The translations under genes were made by a program, and so were the position numbers. Shown one piece after another: positions 54,178 through 63,676 of a stretch of DNA of 64,000 nt. A model generated the notes under the pieces. The model saw only the letters and a list, made by a program, of their open reading frames with translations. It did not search any database and was not told the origin of the DNA. Numbering within the stretch: position 1 is the stretch's first letter; each line of letters begins with the position of its first letter. Source of the stretch: an uncultured Pirellulaceae bacterium (GTDB lineage Bacteria; Planctomycetota; Planctomycetia; Pirellulales; Pirellulaceae). The stretch is from NCBI GenBank assembly GCA_938084685.1, contig CALKGE010000005.1:62001-126000 (forward strand). Reading direction: 5' to 3'.

Positions 54178-54768
54178 CTACAACGTTCCCTTGGTCGAGG
54201 GAATGACTCCTTCGATACGAGGATCCGCTTCGATTGCCATGCGAAATGCTCGGGCAGTTGCCTTGAATATACCTTCACTGATGTGATGGCTGTTACGGCC
54301 ATAGTGTACGTTGACGTGGTAGTTACCAAGCACATTGGCGGCAAAGGCCTGCCAGAAGTCTTCGACCAACTCACTGTCAAAGTCACCTATTTTAGAGCTG
54401 GGAAACTCGGCATTAAACACCATGTAGTAACGACCACTCAAGTCAATCGCGACGTTCACCAGCGTCTCTTCCATGGGCAGAGTAAAGTGGCCATATCGTC
54501 GGATACCCGCCTTGTCACCTAAAGCAGCTTTCACGGCTTGGCCGAGACAGATACCGGTATCTTCTACGGTATGGTGCTGATCGACATGCAGGTCACCACT
54601 GGCTCGGACCGTAAGGTCAATCACTGCGTGTTTAGCAAACAGCTCCAGCATATGGTCGAAGAATCCAACTCCAGTCTGGATATCCGATTGACCACTACCA
54701 TCCAGATTGATTGAAAGCTGAATGTCGGTTTCGGCAGTCTTACGATCAATATCAGCCGTACGAGCCAT
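54178..54768 (-). CDS. hisB: Imidazoleglycerol-phosphate dehydratase (HisB)
   Basis: HisB dehydrates imidazoleglycerol phosphate in histidine synthesis. The 196-residue monofunctional enzyme has the Mn-binding repeats [26 protein letters not shown] and [14 protein letters not shown] with their conserved histidines and acidic residues. The phosphatase domain fused in E. coli is absent, as in most bacteria. It starts three bases after the hisC stop and is followed by the operon terminator. Confidence 0.98.
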   Translation of the reverse strand: MARTADIDRKTAETDIQLSINLDGSGQSDIQTGVGFFDHMLELFAKHAVIDLTVRASGDLHVDQHHTVEDTGICLGQAVKAALGDKAGIRRYGHFTLPMEETLVNVAIDLSGRYYMVFNAEFPSSKIGDFDSELVEDFWQAFAANVLGNYHVNVHYGRNSHHISEGIFKATARAFRMAIEADPRIEGVIPSTKGTL

Positions 54769-54771
54769 CAG

Positions 54772-55815
54772 TTACACCTTACTTTGAATTAAACTCAAAC
54801 AAGCATTTATCTGGTCATCCGTACCCACGCTGATTCGGAGACCTTCCTTCCAGTTAGGATAGCTCATGTACCGTACCAGGATACGGTTCTCTTTGAGATA
54901 CTCATAAATTGGCTTCACTTCCACTGTCGAGTGCGAACACCATACAAAGTTGGCTTGTGACGGTATTACTTCAAATCCCAATTGTGACAGTTTTTCCTGC
55001 AGCATTTGGCGAGTCGAACGGATTTTGGCTACATTGTCCTGCAACCAGGCCTGATCTGAAATGGCTGCCGTCGCACCAGCAATTGACAGCGAATCACAGT
55101 TGTACGAATCTTTCACCTTCAACAACTGTTCCACCATGCTTGGCTGAGCCACCAGAAAACCGAACCGCAATCCCGCCAGTCCGTAGGATTTGCTCAGCGT
55201 CCGCGACACCATGATCTTCTCATTCTGCTTCACCAGATCGATACAATTGAATTCAGCAAAGTCCACATAGGCTTCGTCAATCAGAATCGGGCAGGGCAAT
55301 CGATCCGCCAATTCCAATATTTCCTGCTGGTTCACCATCGTCCCGGTGGGACTGTTAGGGTTTGGCAGAAAGACCAGTTTGAGTCGGGGATCTGGTGCCG
55401 AGAAAGACTCGGGTAAGGACCAGTCCTCTTGAAAACGCACCTCTTCATAGTCGGCGCCTTGTATCTCAGCCAGAGTTCGATAAAGGATATAGCTGGGGTC
55501 GGGCAAGCGAATCAGATCTCCCTGATCGACAAAAGTCCGTGTGAGAATAGTGAGAATATCGTCACTACCATTTCCGCAGACGATCCATTCCGGATCCACA
55601 TTGAGCACTTCTGCTGCCGCCATGCGAAACGCGGTGGAGACCGGGTCCGGGTAACGGTCCAGTTTCTGAGCCGCCACCTGCACAGCGTCAATCACTTTAG
55701 CTGACGGTGGGTAGGGATTCTCATTGGTATTGAGCTTGATAAACTTGCCAGCCTGTGGCTGCTCACCAGGCACATACCCAGCCAATCGCGAAATATTGTC
55801 TCTTACAAATGTCAT
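54772..55815 (-). CDS. hisC: Histidinol-phosphate aminotransferase (HisC)
   Basis: HisC transfers an amino group from glutamate to imidazole-acetol phosphate using PLP. The 347-residue class I/II aminotransferase shows KLNTNENPYPPS, VCGNGSDDILTIL, LPNPNSPTGTMV, ILIDEAYVDFAE and the PLP-binding Lys in SRTLSKSYGLAGLRFGF. The C-terminal RISVGTDDQ carries the carboxylate-binding Arg. It lies between hisD (26 bp gap) and hisB (3 bp gap) in the same operon. Confidence 0.97.
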   Translation of the reverse strand: MTFVRDNISRLAGYVPGEQPQAGKFIKLNTNENPYPPSAKVIDAVQVAAQKLDRYPDPVSTAFRMAAAEVLNVDPEWIVCGNGSDDILTILTRTFVDQGDLIRLPDPSYILYRTLAEIQGADYEEVRFQEDWSLPESFSAPDPRLKLVFLPNPNSPTGTMVNQQEILELADRLPCPILIDEAYVDFAEFNCIDLVKQNEKIMVSRTLSKSYGLAGLRFGFLVAQPSMVEQLLKVKDSYNCDSLSIAGATAAISDQAWLQDNVAKIRSTRQMLQEKLSQLGFEVIPSQANFVWCSHSTVEVKPIYEYLKENRILVRYMSYPNWKEGLRISVGTDDQINACLSLIQSKV

Positions 55816-55841
55816 AGCATCTAATTCCCGGAAGATTCACC

Positions 55842-57206
55842 TTAGCCTTCAACACGAATATCGACACTGGCGCGGTGAGCGGTAAGACCTTCCTTGTCCG
55901 CCATTCGCTGGACATCTCCGGAAACCTCCAGCAGGGCATCACGCGTGTACTCCAGCACGCTGCTGGAACGAAGGAAGTCGTTTGAACAAAGTCCAGAGGC
56001 CCAACGAGCTGTACCGGCAGTGGGCAACGTATGACTGGGACCAGCAACGTAATCTCCCACAGCAACTGGCGTGTAATTTCCCAGGAACGTAGCGCCAGCA
56101 GTTGTCAGTCGCTGCTGCAAATCATACGGGTTCTCCATGGCCAGATGCAGGTGTTCCGGACAGATGGAATTGGTGATTTCAACCGCTTCGTCCGGATCCT
56201 TCACGAGAATCAGGGCGCCAAAGTCTTCCAGGCTTTGCCGAGTCAAATTCTCGCGACTGAGACTTGCCACTTGACGTTCCAGCTCCGAGGCTGTTTTTTC
56301 CAGCACCGCTTCCGACCAGGTTACCAGGATGCTGGCACCAGGAGCATGTTCTGCTTGAGCCAGCAGATCGGCTGCTGTGTAGTCTGCACGAGTTGATTCA
56401 TCAGCGATCACAACGACCTCACTTGGCCCCGCGATCGAGTCAATGGCGACCTGCCCATAAACAAGTTTTTTTGCCAAGGCAACAAACAGATTCCCAGGCC
56501 CCACAACGATATCGACCTGTTCAAGGTTCTCCAGACCGTAGGCCAGGGCGGCAACCCCATGAGCTCCTCCCATGCGGTAAACCTCCCGAATTCCAATCTC
56601 GTGACAGGTTGCCAGTAAGTCTGGATTGTTCGAGCCAAATTCTGTCGGCGGAGCCATCACCGCGATTTCATCTACTCCGGCAGCTAACGCTGGCACAGCA
56701 GTCATCAGAACCGTGGAAGGGTAGGCCGCCGCTCCGCCTGGAATGCAAAGTCCAGCCCGCTTCATCGGCGTGTATCGCTGAGTCAATTTGACTCCGGAAG
56801 GACGTTCAATCCCGGATTCCTGATGGAGAATCGCTGTTTGAAACTCCATGATGTTATCACGAATTCTGCGGATCGTTGCCAGAAACGCCGGGTCAGCAGT
56901 CTGGTGAGCTGCTGCCAATTCCTGTGAGCTTACGCGCAGCGTTTCTGCCGTCAGCTCTGCACCATCAAGCAATCGATTGTATTTCAAAACCGCATCCAGC
57001 CCGTCCTCGCGGACTTCGCCACAAATACGTTCGACAACCTGCTGCGGCGTCAGAGGTTCACCGAACACGTCGATGGTACGCTGACGCCCCGCTTCACTCA
57101 CAATATTTCCCCGAGGCGAAAGTTTTTCGCGCAAAGCGGCCAGTGCCTCGTGAACATTGTCACGCCTGGTATCGATGCGTTGAATGGTAAGGGAAGGTTC
57201 AGTCAT
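55842..57206 (-). CDS. hisD: Histidinol dehydrogenase (HisD)
   Basis: HisD carries out the last two oxidations, histidinol to histidine, with NAD and zinc. The 454-residue protein has RYTPMKRAGLCIPGGAAAYPS, MGGAHGVAALAYGLE, VGPGNLFVALAKKLVYGQV, IAGPSEVVVIADEST, LAQAEHAPGA and SICPEHLHLAMENP, which contain the zinc and base residues. It is the first gene of hisD-hisC-hisB. The upstream gap of about 290 bp to the divergent threonine aldolase gene should hold its promoter, although I could not identify one. Confidence 0.97.
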   Translation of the reverse strand: MTEPSLTIQRIDTRRDNVHEALAALREKLSPRGNIVSEAGRQRTIDVFGEPLTPQQVVERICGEVREDGLDAVLKYNRLLDGAELTAETLRVSSQELAAAHQTADPAFLATIRRIRDNIMEFQTAILHQESGIERPSGVKLTQRYTPMKRAGLCIPGGAAAYPSTVLMTAVPALAAGVDEIAVMAPPTEFGSNNPDLLATCHEIGIREVYRMGGAHGVAALAYGLENLEQVDIVVGPGNLFVALAKKLVYGQVAIDSIAGPSEVVVIADESTRADYTAADLLAQAEHAPGASILVTWSEAVLEKTASELERQVASLSRENLTRQSLEDFGALILVKDPDEAVEITNSICPEHLHLAMENPYDLQQRLTTAGATFLGNYTPVAVGDYVAGPSHTLPTAGTARWASGLCSNDFLRSSSVLEYTRDALLEVSGDVQRMADKEGLTAHRASVDIRVEG

Positions 57207-57499
57207 GACCAGTTTTCCCGCGTCGCTGGGAATCTATTCTGTAATTCTTCATTGTGGTCACAGAGTGTTGATTTGATAACCCCGCAATTCCACTGTGGCG
57301 AGGCAGAGTCCTGTCTGGAACGTATCTTTCCGTACTCCGCCTGCTCTGATTTTTCACATAATCACACTTAATCCACTCCCAGGTAATTCCCTCAGGCTTG
57401 GCAGGCCTTCATAATGTAACTTGACCCATTCATTGTCAGGCCTACTATAGCGGTGGTTTGACAACTTGTCCTCAGGGAACATTGACAACCAGAGTACTT

Positions 57500-58579
57500 A
57501 TGACCATGCCTATCGATCTCCGCAGCGACACCGTCACCAAACCTTCTGCAGCGATGAGAGACTTCATCGCCAACTGTGATGTCGACGATGATGTCATCGA
57601 TGTCGACCCAACCGTCGGCGCTTTACAGGATCTGATTGCTGAAATGACGGGGAAAGAAGATGCCATCTTCATGCCGTCCGGAACCATGACCAACCAGATC
57701 GGTCTGCGTGTTCATTGTCGTCCCGGTGATGAATTTATTTGTGAATCGGGATGCCACATCTACAACTATGAACAGGGCGCTTTTGCTTCGCTCAGCGGGC
57801 TCGCTCCGTCGCTGATAACAGGTGACCAGGGCATCCTGGAACCCGAACAGCTACATGGCATGGTCAAAGCCGACAATGAACATTTTGCCATTACCCGACT
57901 CCTCTGCCTGGAGAATACACACAATCGGGGAGGAGGTCGCATTCAGCCATACGACAATGTCGAGAAGATCTGCCAGTGGGCTCACGAAAACGGGCTTCAA
58001 ACTCACCTCGATGGTGCTCGCTTATTTAATGCCGTCGCCGCGACGGGCATTTCGGCAAAACAATGGGCCAGCCACTTTGATACGGTCTCAATCTGCTTCA
58101 GCAAAGGACTCGGGGCACCAGTAGGCTCTGCACTTTGTGGAACGAAAGAACAGATGTACCTCGCCCGCCGGCATCGTAAAGCATTTGGCGGCGGAATGCG
58201 ACAGGCCGGTGTCATCGCAGCCGGAGCGTTATTCGGGTTGCAACATCACGTGCAGCGGATGAGCGAAGATCACGAGAACGCACAGAAGCTGGCTGATGCT
58301 GTCAGAGCAACCGACGGATTATCACTCCCGGGTCCGGTCGACACCAACATCGTCATGATGGATGTTGACCCCGAGGTCGGTACAGCGGCTGCGTTGGCAG
58401 GTGAACTGGATATGAAGGGAGTTCGTTGTTTAGCATTAGGTCCCCAACGCATCCGTCTGGTAACCCATCTCGATGTTTCAGCAGACCAGACGGAAACCGC
58501 CTGTGAAATAATTCAAGACACTGTTAAGGAAGTACTGGAAGGAACGCGAGTGCTTTCCAGCACCGGAGCTCAGTATTAG
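57500..58579 (+). CDS. ltaE: Low-specificity L-threonine aldolase
   Basis: This PLP enzyme splits threonine or allo-threonine to glycine and acetaldehyde. From ATG 57500 it has 359 residues, with DLRSDTVTKPSAAMRDFI at the N-terminus, DDDVIDVDPTVGALQDL, IFMPSGTMTNQIGLRVH, LENTHNRGGGRI, THLDGARLFNA, and the PLP lysine in ICFSKGLGAPVGSALCG followed by RKAFGGGMRQAG. An in-frame TTG at 57458 is less likely. Four bases separate it from the pseudokinase gene on the same strand. Confidence 0.95.
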   Translation: MTMPIDLRSDTVTKPSAAMRDFIANCDVDDDVIDVDPTVGALQDLIAEMTGKEDAIFMPSGTMTNQIGLRVHCRPGDEFICESGCHIYNYEQGAFASLSGLAPSLITGDQGILEPEQLHGMVKADNEHFAITRLLCLENTHNRGGGRIQPYDNVEKICQWAHENGLQTHLDGARLFNAVAATGISAKQWASHFDTVSICFSKGLGAPVGSALCGTKEQMYLARRHRKAFGGGMRQAGVIAAGALFGLQHHVQRMSEDHENAQKLADAVRATDGLSLPGPVDTNIVMMDVDPEVGTAAALAGELDMKGVRCLALGPQRIRLVTHLDVSADQTETACEIIQDTVKEVLEGTRVLSSTGAQY

Positions 58580-58583
58580 TAAC

Positions 58584-61500
58584 ATGACAACGGCATCTGA
58601 CTTTTGGCTCAACCTGAAAGAGAGTGATCTGCTGAGTAATCAGGAGTGTGTCGAACTGCGCAAACAGCACGCAAAACTGGTTCTGGAAAATCCGGAACTC
58701 GATCAACCAAAGAACATCGCTGCCTGGCTCATCCAGAACGGCCAGTTAACGAAGTACCAGGCAACCGTGCTGCTGAAAGGTCGCCGCGGGCCCTTCGATT
58801 TTGGTCGCTACCGAGTGCAAAACAGAATTACCGATGGCCCACTGGAAAGCTGGTTTCAGGCCCAGCATATCGATACTCAACATCCGGTCCTACTGCATTT
58901 CTTGAGCGGAGACGAATACAAAAATCCAGCGGTTTGGGCGCAGATCACTGAACGAGCCAAAGCGACTGCGTCGATCAAGGACACGAATGTCTGGCGAGTA
59001 TACGATCTGGTCGATCAGACGTCGTTTCGCTATCTCGTCCTGGAAGACCCTGGTATTCACTCTGGCAGTTTTGTCTCACTCGAAGAAAAACTACGCTCCA
59101 CTTCCAGACTCGATAATACCACAGCCTGTTTTATCGCCTGGCAGGTTGCTGGAGCGCTGGCGCATCTGCATCAGTGCAATCAGATCGCAGGTACGCTCTC
59201 GCCCAGCCAGATTTGGGTGGACGACCAATTCCACGTGAAACTTCTGTTACCTGCAGAACAGCTCATAAAACCTCTGAACCTGCCGGCTGACGAAGCCAAT
59301 CCACAACTTGTCAAGGCAGCGGATTACATGGGACCTGAATGGCTGCTGCCAGGCTTCGTGCCCAATGTACAGTCAGACATCTATAGCCTGGGTAGTATCC
59401 TGTTCCAGATGCTGACTGGCATGGTGCCATTTCCCGGCGGAGCAATTCATGAAAAGCTGAATCGGCATGCCAATGACCCGATTGATGACTTGGCTCCGTT
59501 CGGAGTGGAAAACAATGTGAGCCAATTTCTAAACTACCTCATGGCAAAGAACCCGGGCACGCGTTTCCAAACCGCTCGGGAAGTGGCCGACAAACTCGGA
59601 CTGCTTGTCCCCGACAATTTAAAGCAACAGGCAACGCCAGCCGAAACGGACGATTCGCTGATCGATTATGAAGCAGCCTTGACGACCGAAAGTGCCATTC
59701 TCAACATCGGCCCCTTACCGCCACCTGTAACACGTCCACAAGGCGCATCCCAGGAAACTCCGCAAGCCGAGCAGGCAGATGACGGAACGGATAGCTCCGA
59801 AACGACACTCGTCACTCCAGCTTCAACCTCGTCGGAGAGCAGAAAACCGATCACCAGTACAACTCGCACATCACGACGACGTGGCCGGCGGAAGCGGAAA
59901 TCGCCCTGGGCAAACCCAATACTCTGGGGAGGCATGGGAGCTGGTGTGCTGGTTATTATCATGGTCTTCGTACTTCTGAATAACACCTCGATCGATGACC
60001 AGGGTGAACAACAGACAAATAATGGGAATAATTCCAACGAAGTCGCTCAGACTGACCCCGAGACTTCTGGCGACTCCGAACAGACCAATGGAAGCAACGG
60101 AGGGGGAACGTCGTCATCGGACGATAACAACACGGAAACAAACCAGCCATCCGACGACCAGGGTGTGGTGCTGGTGGAGGACGACGGAGAAACACTCTGG
60201 CAATCTCCCACCAACGGAGAGCCGATCGATTTGACCTGGACCCCTCCTGGTGCTCAGGTATTTATCACAATCGAAGTGGCAGATCTGCTGGCCACCGAAC
60301 ATGGTTCCTCGGTGCTGCAGGCGTTCGGCCCTGAACTATCTTCCATCATATCTTCCTTCGAAACAGAGACCGGCGTCGCGCTCGATAAAGTCGACCGACT
60401 CATACTCAGCTGGCTGGAAGATGAACAGGGGCAGGAGGTTGCGCCAAGTATCGTCGTGCATTTGACCGATTCGCTTGATCAGGGTGCTCGGAGCGGCCTG
60501 CTGGGCGATCCCGATTCCGAACAGACCGACGACGGGCTGATCTTTCAGGTTGGGCAATATAAAGCTCTCATCCCTGAACAGGACGGAGTACTCGTCTTTG
60601 GTCCGCCAGCCGCCATCCAGGAAACTCTGCAATGGCAGGGCAAAGCTCCGCTTCTACGACGTACGATGACCCAGTTGTTGAAGCAGTCTGACAATCAGCG
60701 GCATATCAATATCCTGATGGCTCCGAGCTTTCTCTTTACCACGTTATTTCGCGATGGAAATACGTTTTACTTTGGAGATTCCAAGAAGGTCCGCGAACCC
60801 TTGCAGTGGTTGCTGGGCGAAGGACTTGAAGCAATGCTCGTCAGCTTTCACTTTGACGACGTGTTCTATGCCGAAGCGCGGTTGTCTGCCGGCCTGACGC
60901 TGGACAAACGGGAACTCATTACTCAAATGCGGGATCGAATGAACGAGATCCCAAATAAGATTGAGAACTACATGGTCGAAATTAATCCATCCAAACATTG
61001 GCGAGCGCTCTCTTTCAGATTCCCAGGAATGATTCGCTTCCTGCACTCGCAAACACGTATTCAAGTAGAAGATCAGACTCCAGTTCTCAATATCGCGATG
61101 CCTATCGAAGCTGCTCCGAACATCCTCCTGGCCAGTGAATTGAGCCTCGCCTCCACCCCTGGTGCCGTAGCTGTAGCTGGAAATCCCACTACCACGACTG
61201 TTCCGCAGACGATTGAAGAATTGTTACAAGTCCCCATGTCCGTCGACATTCCTCAACAGGATCTCAATCTGGCCATTGCCGACATCGTGATGGATGTCCG
61301 CAATTCAGTTAAAAACCCGCCTTTTGAATTCGATATAAAAATCGACGGGAATGATCTCATGGAAGAAGGAATTACCCGCAATCAGGCAATCCGGGATTTC
61401 GTCATGAAGGACAAATCGCTTTCAGAAATCCTGACCGGAATTGTTATGAAAGCCAATCCGGTCACCACAGTTAAATCCCCGACCGAGACCGATCAAAAAC

Positions 61501-61616
61501 TTATCTGGTTGATTACCGATGACCCATTAAAGGCAGGAAACAAGATTATCCTCGTGACAACACGCAAGGCTGCCGAAAGTAAACAATATACTCTTCCGTC
61601 TGTTTTCGTAGAATAG
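58584..61616 (+). CDS. Membrane pseudokinase with large extracytoplasmic domain
   Basis: The 1010-residue protein begins with a short helical region common to planctomycete kinases (LLSNQECVELRK ... NGQLTKYQATVLLKGRRG), then a protein-kinase fold (about 73-340). The catalytic residues are gone. The HRD box reads IAGTLSPSQIWVD (201-213), no DFG follows, and no VAIK-type lysine is seen near 100. YMGPEWL and DIYSLGSILFQMLTGMVPF, which shape the C-lobe, remain. A disordered Ser/Thr/Arg-rich linker, one membrane helix (about 447-466) and an acidic Asn/Gly/Ser stretch precede a 470-residue outer domain of unknown fold. It probably senses something outside and binds partners inside. It is followed 70 bp later by another single-span protein. 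Confidence 0.8.
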   Translation: MTTASDFWLNLKESDLLSNQECVELRKQHAKLVLENPELDQPKNIAAWLIQNGQLTKYQATVLLKGRRGPFDFGRYRVQNRITDGPLESWFQAQHIDTQHPVLLHFLSGDEYKNPAVWAQITERAKATASIKDTNVWRVYDLVDQTSFRYLVLEDPGIHSGSFVSLEEKLRSTSRLDNTTACFIAWQVAGALAHLHQCNQIAGTLSPSQIWVDDQFHVKLLLPAEQLIKPLNLPADEANPQLVKAADYMGPEWLLPGFVPNVQSDIYSLGSILFQMLTGMVPFPGGAIHEKLNRHANDPIDDLAPFGVENNVSQFLNYLMAKNPGTRFQTAREVADKLGLLVPDNLKQQATPAETDDSLIDYEAALTTESAILNIGPLPPPVTRPQGASQETPQAEQADDGTDSSETTLVTPASTSSESRKPITSTTRTSRRRGRRKRKSPWANPILWGGMGAGVLVIIMVFVLLNNTSIDDQGEQQTNNGNNSNEVAQTDPETSGDSEQTNGSNGGGTSSSDDNNTETNQPSDDQGVVLVEDDGETLWQSPTNGEPIDLTWTPPGAQVFITIEVADLLATEHGSSVLQAFGPELSSIISSFETETGVALDKVDRLILSWLEDEQGQEVAPSIVVHLTDSLDQGARSGLLGDPDSEQTDDGLIFQVGQYKALIPEQDGVLVFGPPAAIQETLQWQGKAPLLRRTMTQLLKQSDNQRHINILMAPSFLFTTLFRDGNTFYFGDSKKVREPLQWLLGEGLEAMLVSFHFDDVFYAEARLSAGLTLDKRELITQMRDRMNEIPNKIENYMVEINPSKHWRALSFRFPGMIRFLHSQTRIQVEDQTPVLNIAMPIEAAPNILLASELSLASTPGAVAVAGNPTTTTVPQTIEELLQVPMSVDIPQQDLNLAIADIVMDVRNSVKNPPFEFDIKIDGNDLMEEGITRNQAIRDFVMKDKSLSEILTGIVMKANPVTTVKSPTETDQKLIWLITDDPLKAGNKIILVTTRKAAESKQYTLPSVFVE

Positions 61617-61686
61617 TTAACGAAGACCAGCGTAACTAACGAGCTTAATTTGTTCCTCATGTCTTGATTTACCTGAAGGGGAAGCC

Positions 61687-63669
61687 ATGCAGCCCTTTTC
61701 AATCAATTGCGTAACCTGCAAGTCCAAACTGACGGTAAGTAAACCTGCTTTGCTGGGACAGATCCTTGCCTGTCCCAAATGCAGTAGCATGGTGCAAATT
61801 CCTGCTGAACCAACAGCTACTCAGACTGGCGAAGTAACAACGCAGACAACAAACCCACTCGCACAGATTGGTGACAGTCAGCCATCGCAACAAGCTCCTC
61901 AGCATACCGTCGAAGATTTCGGTTATCAGTCATCCACCTCAGAATTACCAGATGATGATGCAGTTGCTGATTCCCCGGCTAGCGCCGCTGAAGATTCTCC
62001 AGAGGATACAGCCGTCGAGCAGGAGAGTCCTTCTTCAGAGCAACCTGCACTTTGGGTAGATTCCGCGTCAAAGGCAAAACAAAAGAAACTGCTGATTGCG
62101 TTCGCCGGCATTACCGCACTTGTTCTCATCACCGTCATCATCAGCTTCAGCCTGACTGGTGACAAGCAATCCGGAGAACTCACTTCTAACCAGGCAGACG
62201 ACGACCCGCTTGCTGAGCAGGACGCAGTGACACAACCCGGTGACGAAAATGATTTGGTAGAGCTCGACAGCGAGCCAGACTCGGAGGAAGAGCCAACCGA
62301 ACAGGTGAACGTGCCACCAGAGGAAGAGTCCTCGAATGAAACCCCGCCGGACGCTGTGGATCCCATGGAAGAAACCGCTGATCCTTCCGAGCCTCAGGAA
62401 AATGCCCCAAAAGACCCAATGGATTCGACGGATAAACTACCTGTCGGTCCCGCAGGACTGACACCACAAACGCCAGACAAGTCCGCCACGGACGACATGT
62501 CCAAGGATCTGGATTCGGTGATCGATAATGTTGCTCCATTTCTGAGTAATGCGCCAATTACGATCGACAATGCCGCTCCGGTGGTCAAGTTGCCCATGGC
62601 AAACGCCGAGTCGCCCCGCCAACCGGCGGCACCAGTCAATATTGAACGCGGATTAAACTTTACGGTGTCTCAAATAGATATCGCCAACCCCGTCCCACTC
62701 AATCAGTTTCTTGAGTTCCTAGGAACACTGGGGAACATCCCTTTTACATTTGATCTGGAGTCGCTGGAACTGATCCAGCAGAGTTATGCGGTGGGAGTCC
62801 AGCACACCTCCGAGAATCAGACCATCGAACAGATCCTGACAGCGGTACTAACCAGCCTTCAGTTGACACACCAGATCGAAGATGGTCACGTGACCATCCT
62901 GGCACAATCCCATACGGACCCCGCCATCACAACATCGGTCTACAAACGCGAGCAAATGAATGTTGCCCGTGACAAGCAGGCAGCTGAGCAATTAAGCCAG
63001 ATACTCAATACATTACTGGCACAACCCGACACAAAAATCGCTAAACCCGTAGTGGACGAAGATAATGCTGAGATTTTCCATGTGGAGGTCTCAGCCACCA
63101 ACCGGATGCATGACCGGGTAAAGCAGTTATTGACGCGACTGGCGGATACTGATGCCACAGCGGGGTCACATGAATCGGCAGCCTGGCCTCAGTACCAAAA
63201 GCCCTACACCATGAACTTTGCTGACGGTGCTCCTCTGTTGCAGGTTTTGATATACCTCAACTCCAACTCAGAACTTCGTTTCCAGGCCAACTGGAAAAAT
63301 ATCTGGCAATCGGGCTGGACTCCGAAAAGTCAGGTCAATGTGGCGACCGAGGGGGAACCACTGCTGGAATGTCTCGATCAGACATTAACAAAAAACGGAT
63401 TGTCGTATATTGCGCGAACCAACGGAGTGCTGGAAATCACAACGACAGAACATGCGCTGGTAGCGAACCAGATTGGACTATATGACCTCAGCAAAATGCC
63501 AGTTACACGCCGCGATGCTCTGGTAAAAACACTCGACCAATTAGCCACTGCCGAGCAAGAGGATCAAAAAGAATTGGATATCCGGCTCATTGAATCGTTG
63601 CCCGACGGTCGACTGGCACTCTCTGCTCCGGCTGTGATCCACCGCCTGGTGGCCAGACAACTGAAATGA
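61687..63669 (+). CDS. Zinc-ribbon single-span membrane protein with STN/secretin-like region
   Basis: The 660-residue protein starts with a CxxC-17-CxxC zinc ribbon (C8, C11, C29, C32), then a Gln/Glu/Ser-rich segment, one membrane helix (about 134-156, LLIAFAGITALVLITVIISF) and about 150 residues of acidic low-complexity sequence. The C-terminal part (about 320-660) has two regions resembling the STN/secretin N-domain fold: ANPVPLNQFLEFLGTLGNIP ... FDLESLELI with QILTAVLTSLQLTHQIEDG, and later YTMNFADGAPLLQVLIYL with LLECLDQTLTKNGLSY. It shares its single-span layout with the pseudokinase immediately upstream, suggesting one operon and a shared complex. The family is not recognised. Confidence 0.72.
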   Translation: MQPFSINCVTCKSKLTVSKPALLGQILACPKCSSMVQIPAEPTATQTGEVTTQTTNPLAQIGDSQPSQQAPQHTVEDFGYQSSTSELPDDDAVADSPASAAEDSPEDTAVEQESPSSEQPALWVDSASKAKQKKLLIAFAGITALVLITVIISFSLTGDKQSGELTSNQADDDPLAEQDAVTQPGDENDLVELDSEPDSEEEPTEQVNVPPEEESSNETPPDAVDPMEETADPSEPQENAPKDPMDSTDKLPVGPAGLTPQTPDKSATDDMSKDLDSVIDNVAPFLSNAPITIDNAAPVVKLPMANAESPRQPAAPVNIERGLNFTVSQIDIANPVPLNQFLEFLGTLGNIPFTFDLESLELIQQSYAVGVQHTSENQTIEQILTAVLTSLQLTHQIEDGHVTILAQSHTDPAITTSVYKREQMNVARDKQAAEQLSQILNTLLAQPDTKIAKPVVDEDNAEIFHVEVSATNRMHDRVKQLLTRLADTDATAGSHESAAWPQYQKPYTMNFADGAPLLQVLIYLNSNSELRFQANWKNIWQSGWTPKSQVNVATEGEPLLECLDQTLTKNGLSYIARTNGVLEITTTEHALVANQIGLYDLSKMPVTRRDALVKTLDQLATAEQEDQKELDIRLIESLPDGRLALSAPAVIHRLVARQLK

Positions 63670-63676
63670 GGGCAAG

